Source of the DNA: Salinibaculum sp. SYNS191
GTDB taxonomy: Archaea; Halobacteriota; Halobacteria; Halobacteriales; Haloarculaceae
Length of the DNA stretch: 64,000 nucleotides
Direction of reading: 5' to 3'
Assembly: GCF_037338445.1 (NCBI RefSeq)
Contig: NZ_CP147838.1
Coordinates: 310,001 to 374,000 of the forward strand
The notes beneath the pieces are model-generated. The model saw only the letters and a program-made list of their open reading frames with translations, was not told the DNA's origin and made no database searches. Every line of letters begins with the position of its first letter. Positions within the stretch are counted from its first letter, which is position 1. Both the position numbers and the translations under genes were made by a program. Below, in pieces: positions 9,133 to 16,245 of this stretch.

Positions 9133-9330
9133 GGTGCCGAGTGGTCCGTCCGACGGTAGGCGCGATTCCTGCCGTGGCGGCACAACAACTTCGCAGATGA
9201 CTCCAACGAACTCACCGATTTGAACATCATTCGGGCGAGTATGTAATCGTACAGTAGAACTGGCATTAGGTCAGGAGCGCACTGACACAAACGTTTTTGC
9301 CGCCCCCTGCCCTCCGATATGCCACGGCGT

Positions 9331-9428
9331 GTTGAAGTGGGCGTGATGCCCGCTGCGATGTTGTAGGAGTCCACAGTAAGATAGAGGTGTGTCTGTCGAC
9401 GCGCTGTGAGAAAGGTTGCGCCGCGGTG
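9331..9428. repeat. Imperfect direct repeat B, copy 1
   Basis: Similar to 11612-11707. The ends are best conserved: GTTGAAGTGGGC at 9331 and 11612, and AAGGTTGCGCCGCGGTG at 9412-9428 and 11691-11707. The middle is diverged. In this copy the frame corresponding to the open frame around copy 2 contains a stop, so the repeat is unlikely to be conserved for coding. Confidence 0.55.
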
Positions 9429-9463
9429 TATATAACGGGCAGAATTGTGATAGTTAGACCTCG

Positions 9464-10474
9464 TTACATAGCCAGTTGGAAGAGAAACGTAATGAAACGA
9501 AGAGCTCCAGAAAGGAGAGCTAACCCAACTACAACTTTTACAATTCCTTTTAGAAGTGAATTGTGCTCCCGCTCTTCCGAAGATTCCTGATCAGGTTCTG
9601 CGTTTGAGTCCGATTGCTTAGATATAGTTGCCCCTGAAATTTCTTCGCTTGAGGGTTGATGTTTGCCTTCTGTTTTTAGTGGAAGATCATCTTTAAAGTG
9701 CCAGGGCGCGACTCCTAAATTTGGATGCCTATCAAGTTCTGCCTCTATCATTTCCATGTCTAAATCTGTTTCAGATGGGGTATTCTGAGATGACCCTATT
9801 TTGGTTGATGAGGACGTTTTTGAACCCGAATTAGAAGATCGAGATGACTGTTTCGTGTCTTCCCATCTGAAGTTCCATTTTTCTCCTTGAGTAGAGCCTT
9901 TGTTTGAACTATTTGTTTTAGTAGAGGTGGAGTTACTATCTAAGGCCTTACTGGAGTTCCATTCAGGTCCTGGCCAAGTGTGCGGCATACCCGTATGCTT
10001 CCGAGAAGACTCATTTTGCTCTGATTCTGAAGAACGATTGCCTGAATTAATATTGGAGGATTCCTCCGTTTCGCATTTGTGCTTAGGAGTATGCTTTCGA
10101 CGCACGCTTTTTTTAGCCTCAGGAATAGGGACAGAATACGATGTTAGATTTTCAAGATCCTTTCTAATCTCTGGCCGACTTACACCAAGTTCTGCAGCAA
10201 GTTCCTCGACATGATCACTCAGTCCGTCATCTTCCTCATTCTTTCTGTCGTTGATGTCGTGTAGGTGAGCCTCATTGTGACATTCGCCACAGAGTGTCGC
10301 CAAATTCGATAGCTCGTCGCTCCCACCCTTAGACTTTGGAACAATGTGGTGAGCGTGGAGTTCTGCGTCACCGTGTGGTCCGCCTTGGCGACCGCAGTTA
10401 CGACACTGATAATCATCCCTCCGATATACAGCCTTTCGTCGACTGTCCCAGTCAGAGGGATAGCCATCTCCCAT
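9464..10474 (-). CDS. Membrane-anchored HNH endonuclease
   Basis: A 336-residue protein in three parts. Residues about 12-72 are an HNH domain with zinc cysteines Cys24, Cys27, Cys62 and Cys65, His42-His43 in HAHHIVPKSKGG, and the DELSNLATLC segment. Residues about 84-112 form a predicted HTH (ELAAELGVSRPEIRKDLENL). Residues about 115-290 are Ser/Asn/Lys-rich low complexity, and residues about 308-332 form one transmembrane helix at the extreme C-terminus. A nuclease tethered to the membrane from inside suggests action on incoming or membrane-attached DNA, as in some defence or killing systems, but no partner is proven. The gene is AT-richer than host genes. The start is the ATG with MGDGYPSDW at 10474. 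Confidence 0.8.
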   Translation of the reverse strand: MGDGYPSDWDSRRKAVYRRDDYQCRNCGRQGGPHGDAELHAHHIVPKSKGGSDELSNLATLCGECHNEAHLHDINDRKNEEDDGLSDHVEELAAELGVSRPEIRKDLENLTSYSVPIPEAKKSVRRKHTPKHKCETEESSNINSGNRSSESEQNESSRKHTGMPHTWPGPEWNSSKALDSNSTSTKTNSSNKGSTQGEKWNFRWEDTKQSSRSSNSGSKTSSSTKIGSSQNTPSETDLDMEMIEAELDRHPNLGVAPWHFKDDLPLKTEGKHQPSSEEISGATISKQSDSNAEPDQESSEEREHNSLLKGIVKVVVGLALLSGALRFITFLFQLAM

Positions 10475-10653
10475 GTGATTTACTGGAAACTAAGCTGGAA
10501 TAAAATTTGGCCAACAAAACAGTATTGAAATTGAATTCTGTACTGTTAACCGCACAGCGAGTACTTTGGACACGTTGACACCATGAGTTATTACGTGCTG
10601 CCGTCAGGACACTCATTGATTGCTGGGATATGTTTTTCAGTTGCTAAGACGAA

Positions 10654-11436
10654 ATGGGGTTAATGTCGAGCCGTTCAGCAAAACACCAGGCTCATCTCAA
10701 CCAGACCGCACTGTCTAACGAGACAAAGCGCAGCATCGTAACGGCCCTTCTTCCAATTGAGGAATTTAAACAGATTCGTGACGAACACCTTGTTCCAACT
10801 TATGTTCACGTAGCGCAGGAGATTGATGATGTGAGCGAGAACCTCTCGGACAAGAGCAACAGCGAGTTGCGTGAAATCATCAACGAGAGGTACGGACAAG
10901 AGACTGATCCTCACCCTCTATTTAACAGGATAGACTCGGCATGGGAGACGGTGAAGTGGTATCTCTCGGTGATCTCTGTAGTTCTTATTGCGTTGGGGAT
11001 GTTGCTGACCCACGACTCGCTTCTACGATTTGCTATCAATAAGCTTAGTTTGACAACTATCGTAACGCAGGTATTACCTCTCACTCTTGTCGGTGGAGTG
11101 GTTATATACGTGTGGGTAATGCGTGCAGACACGTTCGTTCATAAAACGCTACACCGTGAACTTCGAGCTGTACGTGGTCGAACGTATCAGAGACGCCGAA
11201 CTCGATTGATTGGGTATGCGATCTGGAACGATAGCATACACCGACAGAGTGGATTGCTATTGCTGTCTGTAATCTATCTGCTGAAGTCACTACCAAATAT
11301 TCCCCTGGTCGGTCGTTGGTTTTCTACTCCTCATCAAACGGCATTGCAGATGACGAGGGAACATGCCCAAGAGATCTATGAATGTAGCAGTACACGAGAG
11401 GTCATCAGCCACATCTTTCAAGCATGGCGGCAGTGA
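10654..11436 (+). CDS. Unknown membrane protein, divergent from the membrane HNH gene
   Basis: A 260-residue protein. The N-terminal 100 residues are polar and helical. Hydrophobic segments follow near residues 107-128, 135-160 and 198-218, then a polar C-terminal tail ending HIFQAWRQ. No known domain is recognised. ATG codons at 10654 and 10663 are both possible starts. It is divergent from the membrane-anchored HNH nuclease with 179 bp between starts, so they may share a control region. An immunity or partner role for the nuclease is possible but unsupported. Confidence 0.7.
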   Translation: MGLMSSRSAKHQAHLNQTALSNETKRSIVTALLPIEEFKQIRDEHLVPTYVHVAQEIDDVSENLSDKSNSELREIINERYGQETDPHPLFNRIDSAWETVKWYLSVISVVLIALGMLLTHDSLLRFAINKLSLTTIVTQVLPLTLVGGVVIYVWVMRADTFVHKTLHRELRAVRGRTYQRRRTRLIGYAIWNDSIHRQSGLLLLSVIYLLKSLPNIPLVGRWFSTPHQTALQMTREHAQEIYECSSTREVISHIFQAWRQ

Positions 11437-11847
11437 CTCACGTCTCAGGAAGACGGAGAAACCCAATACTGGTATAAATAAACTAGAGAAGGGTGGCGCA
11501 ATAACAGAGTATCAGACTCTCTAACGTACAAAAATGGCAAATTTCCGTTTTACTTTCACCGAATCGGATGAAGTTTTATTTGTCCACCCCACCTCGCATG
11601 GAATGTGGCGCGTTGAAGTGGGCACGATGCCTGCTGCAGGGTTGCTGGAGTCAGAAGTGACTGAGAGACATCGCCGTCAATGCGCTGAAGAAGGTTGCGC
11701 CGCGGTGAGTCCATACACGACGGCGCAACGTGAGCGACCCCCCGCCACCGAGGGTCACTCGGCGTCGGGGAATCATGAGGACCTACGGTCAGGGGCTTCA
11801 TGACTCCTTCGCCGTGAGAGAAATCGGTGGCATCGTGAGTGACAACT
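11437..11847. other. 411-bp region without a supported gene, holding repeat B2
   Basis: Contains direct repeat B copy 2 (11612-11707) and an 89-codon open frame (11534-11803) that I do not accept, because half of it is the repeat and its C-terminus is low-information. A TATA-like stretch (GTATAAATAAAC, near 11472) could start a short transcript. Nothing else is recognised. Confidence 0.45.
11612..11707. repeat. Imperfect direct repeat B, copy 2
   Basis: Counterpart of 9331-9428, about 2.28 kb away in the same orientation. Conserved ends and a diverged centre are consistent with an old duplication or two insertions of the same short element. Confidence 0.55.
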
Positions 11848-12408
11848 ATGACGGAAGATCACACCGAGAAGTCCGCGACCGTATCGCCACAGACAGAGCC
11901 AGCACCGACGCCGCTCATCTCGGCGGCAGACATTCCCCTGAACAAGTTCCCTGTCTACGACATCCCACGGGGATGGTTTCAGGCACTCGAAGCCCACGCC
12001 AAACGCCGTGTCGAGAACGGCGCATATGGGACTGCTCCGAACCATTTCACGGGACTGCTCGGGGAGGACGCGCTCGCCCGTCACCTCGGAATCTCCGAGC
12101 GCCTCGACACCGAACTGTATGCCGACGGAGACGGTGGCGTCGATCTCGTATACCAGGGTGGCACAATCGATGTGAAGACAGTCGGTCGACATCGAGAGGA
12201 CCCAGCTCTCACTGTCGACGCATACGAACCGCTACGGGCGGATTATTACGCGCTCGCTCACCGAATCGGCCCAAACAGATGTAGACTCATCGGATACGCA
12301 CCGCGACATTTCGTCGCAAACGCACCGACCCACAGAGCGAAGGGTGACCACTATCACCACGTCCCATCGGACTACCTGTTTCCAGTGCCTCACTTCCTGA
12401 CTGCATAA
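11848..12408 (+). CDS. Candidate PD-(D/E)XK-fold nuclease
   Basis: A 186-residue soluble protein with a flexible N-terminus (about residues 1-35). Its core shows HFTGLLGEDALARHLG (Glu73 on the first core helix), then DGDGGVDLVYQGGTIDVKTV, with Asp99 on one strand and Asp108-x-Lys110 on the next. This E...D...DxK order with short hairpin spacing is that of restriction-endonuclease-like folds, such as phage and archaeal nucleases acting on DNA or tRNA. The ATG at 11848 is preferred over the GTG at 11839. The gene downstream is another protein with the same motif order. Substrate unknown. Confidence 0.65.
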   Translation: MTEDHTEKSATVSPQTEPAPTPLISAADIPLNKFPVYDIPRGWFQALEAHAKRRVENGAYGTAPNHFTGLLGEDALARHLGISERLDTELYADGDGGVDLVYQGGTIDVKTVGRHREDPALTVDAYEPLRADYYALAHRIGPNRCRLIGYAPRHFVANAPTHRAKGDHYHHVPSDYLFPVPHFLTA

Positions 12409-12491
12409 CCCTTCCTAGCGCGCGTCACTACACTCGGTTAGATTCCAAGTGTGCAACTGGTCGTGTCGGGTGCTGGGCGTAGTCACCCAGA

Positions 12492-12500
12492 TTTATTATA
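12492..12500 (+). promoter_or_regulatory. TATA box for leaderless transcript of the 12522 gene
   Basis: TTTATTATA centred at about 12496, 26 nt before the ATG at 12522, the normal TATA-to-start distance in haloarchaea. It decides the start: the upstream in-frame ATG at 12504 is only about 8 nt from this box and would not be transcribed. Confidence 0.6.
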
Positions 12501-12521
12501 TTCATGTCCAAACGCATAATC

Positions 12522-13055
12522 ATGTTCGGACAGGACGATCAAACCTATCAGACTGTGCTTAATCTTGTTGATGCCTGGCGACCCTCACAGGACTACGGCC
12601 ACGAAAGCAAATTCCAGAACGAACTTGCTGAATTCCTCGAAGAACAATTGAATGAGCAGTCTGGTGGTGGAGTATTGGATATGATGGCTGGTGGAGGTGG
12701 AGGAGGTGGCAACCATGTCGTCAGTCGAGAGCGTGGGACCTCGCGTGGAGATGTCGTTGTCGACGACATTGTCGGTATCGAGATGAAGCGGCATTTCTCC
12801 AACTCGCAAAAGAGGAAACTGCGTGGGCAGTTAGAAGACTACGCCGACAACTATCCGTATGTGATTGCTCTCGCATGTGGAATCGACGATATGGACGGCT
12901 GGCGAGAGGTGGAGAATAAACTAACACAAAATCGAGGCCCAGGGATTGGCATGGATCAGACACAATTCACATTCATTATCAAACGTCGTGAGAACTTTGG
13001 CGAACCGCACGATTTGGGAGGGAGTGGCGGCTTTGGCGATATCCCTGGGCTGTGA
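12522..13055 (+). CDS. Second candidate PD-(D/E)XK-fold protein with glycine-rich insert
   Basis: A 177-residue protein (MFGQDDQTYQ). The segment HESKFQNELAEFLEEQL gives acidic helix residues (Glu28, Glu34). After a remarkable run of glycines (about residues 57-63) comes RGDVVVDDIVGIEMKRHF, in which Asp77 and Glu87-x-Lys89 fit the D...ExK motif of restriction-like nucleases. Then a long helix and a hydrophobic strand (YPYVIALACG) follow. Several haloarchaeal proteins with this layout are unannotated. The ATG at 12522 is set by the TATA box at 12492-12500. A 32-residue membrane protein begins 4 nt after its stop and is probably its partner. Catalytic activity is inferred only. Confidence 0.65.
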   Translation: MFGQDDQTYQTVLNLVDAWRPSQDYGHESKFQNELAEFLEEQLNEQSGGGVLDMMAGGGGGGGNHVVSRERGTSRGDVVVDDIVGIEMKRHFSNSQKRKLRGQLEDYADNYPYVIALACGIDDMDGWREVENKLTQNRGPGIGMDQTQFTFIIKRRENFGEPHDLGGSGGFGDIPGL

Positions 13056-13059
13056 TACA

Positions 13060-13158
13060 ATGGCTGAAGACGATCCACTACAGGGTTTACCTGACTGGCT
13101 CGTGCTGCTGATGCTGGTCCTGTTCCTCATTGGCGCGGGTGTCGTTCTGTACTTTTGA
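13060..13158 (+). CDS. 32-residue single-pass membrane protein
   Basis: MAEDDPLQGLPDW is followed by an unbroken hydrophobic helix (LVLLMLVLFLIGAGVVLYF) to the stop. The acidic N-terminus and C-terminal helix suggest a tail-anchored or N-in small membrane protein. It begins 4 nt after the stop of the PD-(D/E)XK candidate, so translational coupling is likely. Such tight pairing with a nuclease-like protein is seen in toxin and defence modules, but no role is shown. It is comparable in length to another 32-residue membrane protein at 21170-21268 in the same element. Confidence 0.65.
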   Translation: MAEDDPLQGLPDWLVLLMLVLFLIGAGVVLYF

Positions 13159-13666
13159 GTTTCAGTCCCCACAAATAGATTCAGTCGTCGTTGTCGGCTT
13201 CGAGTAGTTGTCCACTGTCTGGGGGCTGAATCATGCCTCACCACGGTCGGTCCATTCTCCGTCGGGTGTATTCTTCTGCGCAGACAGCCCCATCTCCGTC
13301 GATGGTCTCCCGTCGCTACGATTCTCTCTGAACCCTACCGTGCTAAGTCAGACACTTTCGTTTCCGCACGCTCGACACCCTCAACCACGGTGAAAACGGT
13401 TGTACTCGATTTGGGATGGTACTTAAAGGTGTGTGGCCGTGGATGGGGCTACCCGACAGGTTGGTCGGGAGTTTCTTGCATTGTCACCACACACGGATTA
13501 ATCCGAAGCGGGCGACAAGCCGTGGCGGGTGGTGAGGGTAGTCTATGCTCTCACACTCCACGCTATCCCGCTATATTTTCACAGTATTTAAAGATAATTC
13601 AGACAAAAAATCTTGAATACAACACTCAATAAGGTTTTTGCTCATTGACAGCAATGGATTGAGTTA
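13159..13666. other. 508-bp region without a gene, holding repeat A2
   Basis: Contains direct repeat A copy 2 (13242-13442), then an AT-rich stretch (about 13560-13660) with TATA-like TATTTAAAG near 13584 that probably drives the HNH-recombinase gene at 13667. No convincing coding sequence: open frames here overlap the repeat and have no start signal. Confidence 0.5.
13242..13442. repeat. Long imperfect direct repeat A, copy 2
   Basis: Counterpart of 8931-9132. The core 13330-13428 aligns base for base with 9020-9118. Each copy ends near GGTACTTAAAGG followed by GTGTxGCCGT. Confidence 0.6.
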
Positions 13667-14518
13667 ATGCGGAATGAGGGAGATACCGATTGGTATCAAC
13701 TTAGAAATAAGCGAATCCAACTTGATGATCACGAGTGCGTAAACTGTGGTGCAACTGGGATGCTACAAGTTCACCACATTGTGCCGAAGGCGGCTGGTGG
13801 GCAGGACGAACTATCGAACCTCCGAACGCTCTGTTATGAGTGTCACGAAAAATCACACCCTGATGTAAATTTCTCTGTTGAACATGTGAACCCAACTTCG
13901 ACCAGTTGGACACCGACAGTCGAAACGGCCAGAACTCTCGTATCAAAGTGCGGTCATCCTGTCGACAAACTCGTCATATTACTTCTTGCCAAAACTGGGC
14001 TTGGGGTTGAAGAAATAGTAAATATTGATGTGACTGATATCTATCTTCGCGCTGGCAAAAGCGAACTCACCTCGACCATAGGACCGAGAAAGTTCCCGTT
14101 CATACTCGTTGAGACCAACGAGATAGGCGCTGGAAGCGGCAATTCAAAACGATTGTGTGACACTCAGGTCCCGCTGGATAAGGAGATGAGAGCGGAACTG
14201 AACCGATACCTCGCTATCCGACCTGATTCTGATTCCAAACAACTCCTGATTTCGACTACGAGCTGGGGAGACGAAATTACAAAAGACGTAATCCATCACA
14301 AGGTCGAGCGCAATGCGCGTGATATTGGTCTCTACGAACATGAAAGGGGTGCGACCGACAACTTAACTCCCCACAAACTCATTCAGATGTTCAAACTGAG
14401 ATTCGACGGTCAGCCTGCCACACGAGACTACCTCACAGGCAGGAAAGAACAACCGCCGTATCCGTGGCCCAATTTGGCGACTGATTATAAAGAGGGGATT
14501 TTCCAATTGACGGTGTAA
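13667..14518 (+). CDS. HNH nuclease fused to a degenerate tyrosine-recombinase domain
   Basis: A 283-residue protein. Residues about 8-65 are a complete HNH domain: Cys24 and Cys27, HHIVPKAAGGQDELSNLRTL (His36-His37), Cys56 and Cys59. From about residue 95 it reads like an XerC/XerD catalytic domain (LVILLLAKTGLGVEEIVNID, a VPLDKEMRAELNRYL strand-helix, then LTPHKLIQMF and TRDYLTGR). However, the first catalytic Arg is Gly113, and the HxxR box is H236-K-L-I. Only the His and a possible Tyr255 remain. The recombinase part is therefore probably a DNA-binding or regulatory relic. The fusion is inferred from motif order in one uninterrupted frame. Confidence 0.75.
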   Translation: MRNEGDTDWYQLRNKRIQLDDHECVNCGATGMLQVHHIVPKAAGGQDELSNLRTLCYECHEKSHPDVNFSVEHVNPTSTSWTPTVETARTLVSKCGHPVDKLVILLLAKTGLGVEEIVNIDVTDIYLRAGKSELTSTIGPRKFPFILVETNEIGAGSGNSKRLCDTQVPLDKEMRAELNRYLAIRPDSDSKQLLISTTSWGDEITKDVIHHKVERNARDIGLYEHERGATDNLTPHKLIQMFKLRFDGQPATRDYLTGRKEQPPYPWPNLATDYKEGIFQLTV

Positions 14519-14550
14519 TAGCGTGTCGTAGTTTTCTGACGTTTGTCACC

Positions 14551-14604
14551 ACAGCCATCCGTATTCGAAGAATACGGCAGAAGCCCCAGGCTCTGGGTGG
14601 CTGT
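14551..14604. ncRNA. Candidate structured RNA: three-way-junction fold
   Basis: The 54-nt segment folds completely. An outer stem ACAGCCA/TGGCTGT (14551-14557 with 14598-14604) encloses hairpin CCGTATTC-gaa-GAATACGG (14559-14577) and hairpin CCCAG-gct-CTGGG (14585-14597), the second abutting the outer stem. All 20 stem pairs are Watson-Crick. A further hairpin, TGAAAG-atagccag-CTTTCA, follows 30 nt downstream. It lies between the HNH-recombinase gene and the CAP gene. It could be a terminator-like 3' UTR, a cis-regulator of the CAP gene, a small RNA, or a folded single-stranded DNA site. Strand and function unknown. Confidence 0.35.
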
Positions 14605-14703
14605 CAGACCCATTGACGACAGCAGGTTAGACGTTGAAAGATAGCCAGCTTTCAGATAATCAAGTTCAGAAAGTTCTTGGATAGTTAGTATATACTTTTC
14701 TGC

Positions 14704-15771
14704 ATGTACTGGAAGCAAATTCTGACTGCTCTGACTCTTGGAGCAGTCAGTGGATATCTTGCTTTTCTTTCCTATCTCTCAATTGTTGTCTCTATTGGCG
14801 TTGGAATTTTAGCATTCATAACCACGAGGATATTGATTGCGACCTTTTTCAGAACCAAGTACTGGCTAAATCGTGGCGCAAAACGCTACGAGAGTCAGAG
14901 TTGTCCAAGTTGTGGAAACTATATCTATAGACAAAGCGGCGACTGGATCCTCGAATGTCATGAGTGTGGTTGGAAAGCAGGAATCCCTGCAATCCGTTGG
15001 GCTACAGAGTCAGTTCCAGCCACCCAACTACGTCGTAGTGTATCGCTCAAACGGTTTGGTGTGATTCTACTTTCCATTGGGTTGATTCTCGGTGGAATTA
15101 GTGGTGCTGTGGGAATAGCCTCGGTCGACAACACGGCGGAGACTGCTATTGGAGTTGTGAGCGATGGCTTTGATGTTCTCCGTAGCAATCAATCACAAGA
15201 CTCACCAGCTGGTGAGGGTCAGGAAACGGATGGCAGCGGTGGCCCAGCAGAGTCGTCGGGTTCGGGCGGCGGCTTCTTAGACGAGAATGTCAATGAAACC
15301 GCTGTAGAACGGGCAGTTCACCAACGAATAAATCAGGTCCGTCGAGAGCGGGGCCTGCAACAACTAAGATACGACAAGCAACTCCACAATATCGCCGACG
15401 GTCACAGTGAGGACATGGCCGACCGTGGTTACTTTTCACACAACGCACCAGACGGTAGTGACTTCAGCGACCGATATGAGGCTGCTGGCTACGACTGCCG
15501 TGTTGCGATTAGTGGTTCACAATACGCTACTGGTGCAGAGAATATCGCATACACCTTTGCAGATACCGACATTCGTACGAACTCTGGTGAGACTGTGGAT
15601 TACAACGGCAACGAGACGAGAATTGGGTACGGCTTGGTGCGTCAGTGGATGAACTCACCAGGACACCGTGAAAACATTCTGCGTAGGTACTGGAAGAATG
15701 AAGGAATAGGAATCGCCGTCGCTAACGAGGACGGTCATCAAAAGGTCTACGCGACCCAGAACTTCTGCTGA
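14704..15771 (+). CDS. Membrane zinc-ribbon protein with extracellular CAP (SCP/PR-1) domain
   Basis: A 355-residue protein. Hydrophobic segments lie near residues 8-45. A zinc ribbon follows (Cys67, Cys70, Cys85 and Cys88; CPSCGNYIY and CHECGW), then a further membrane helix (about 115-140) and a Ser/Gly-rich linker. A CAP domain (about 200-355) shows HSEDMADRGYFSH, ENIAYTF and WMNSPGHRENIL, the conserved His/Glu face of the family. The topology puts the zinc ribbon inside and the CAP domain outside the cell. CAP proteins bind sterols, lipids or cell-wall components; here a surface role is likely. Its AT-rich codon use matches other element genes. Confidence 0.85.
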   Translation: MYWKQILTALTLGAVSGYLAFLSYLSIVVSIGVGILAFITTRILIATFFRTKYWLNRGAKRYESQSCPSCGNYIYRQSGDWILECHECGWKAGIPAIRWATESVPATQLRRSVSLKRFGVILLSIGLILGGISGAVGIASVDNTAETAIGVVSDGFDVLRSNQSQDSPAGEGQETDGSGGPAESSGSGGGFLDENVNETAVERAVHQRINQVRRERGLQQLRYDKQLHNIADGHSEDMADRGYFSHNAPDGSDFSDRYEAAGYDCRVAISGSQYATGAENIAYTFADTDIRTNSGETVDYNGNETRIGYGLVRQWMNSPGHRENILRRYWKNEGIGIAVANEDGHQKVYATQNFC

Positions 15772-15851
15772 ATATAGCTGTTTCGGAGCGGAGTGGGGTC
15801 TGAGGCCACAACGTGACAATACTTTTGAAAGTCGTGGGAGTGGGGCGCGAC

Positions 15852-16208
15852 ATGGGATTGTTCACCACCGACGACAGTGACGATGAACCCACGTTTAGTG
15901 ACCGCTGGGAAGCCACGACTGACGATGGGATTCAACAATGGGAGTACGCCGTACTCGACATACGGAAGGGACCTGAAGACGGGATTCGCTCGATGCTAAA
16001 AGACGGTATTGGGAAGGGAGATGGGCCATCTGCGGAGGAACTCAATCAATTCGGCAAGGATGGTTGGGAGTTGATCGCTACTATCGAGGGTGCTGCCGAC
16101 GATGTCGGAATGACTGGGACAGAAGGATCGAAAACGAATCTTCTGCTATTCAAACGCCCCGTCGAATACGAGCGCAAGCAAATACCAGAAGAACAGAGCA
16201 AGGAGTAG
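15852..16208 (+). CDS. Small DUF4177-like protein
   Basis: A 118-residue soluble protein. The pattern QWEYAVLDI...LNQFGKDGWELIATI...LLLFKRP is that of the short DUF4177 family, whose role is unknown. The N-terminal MGLFTTDDSDDEPTF is acidic. The ATG at 15852 is chosen over an upstream in-frame start at 15813 because an AT-rich box (ATACTTTTGAA, about 15823-15833) sits about 25 nt before it. It lies 80 nt after the CAP gene and converges with the operon ending at 16246. Confidence 0.65.
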   Translation: MGLFTTDDSDDEPTFSDRWEATTDDGIQQWEYAVLDIRKGPEDGIRSMLKDGIGKGDGPSAEELNQFGKDGWELIATIEGAADDVGMTGTEGSKTNLLLFKRPVEYERKQIPEEQSKE

Positions 16209-16245
16209 AGAAAATCCGTCGACTGCTACGGACCTACACCCCCTC

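Larger units (their letters stand above)
8902..9463. other. 562-bp region without a gene, holding repeats A1 and B1
   Basis: Lies between the Rep candidate and the oppositely oriented membrane HNH gene. It contains direct repeat A copy 1 and direct repeat B copy 1 and nothing else I can name. Both repeats recur elsewhere in the element, in the other order, suggesting internal duplication or insertion of small non-autonomous sequences. Confidence 0.5.

Noticed and set aside
11534..11803. 89-codon open frame starting at a plausible ATG after a TATA-like sequence
   Set aside because: Half of it is direct repeat B, whose other copy (9331-9428) has a stop in the matching frame, and the C-terminus is low-information.
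8910..13393. Short similar peptides within repeat A copies (8910-9092 and 13208-13393)
   Set aside because: The shared peptide comes from the repeat core in the same frame by chance of identical DNA; upstream parts differ by frame and no start signal is conserved.
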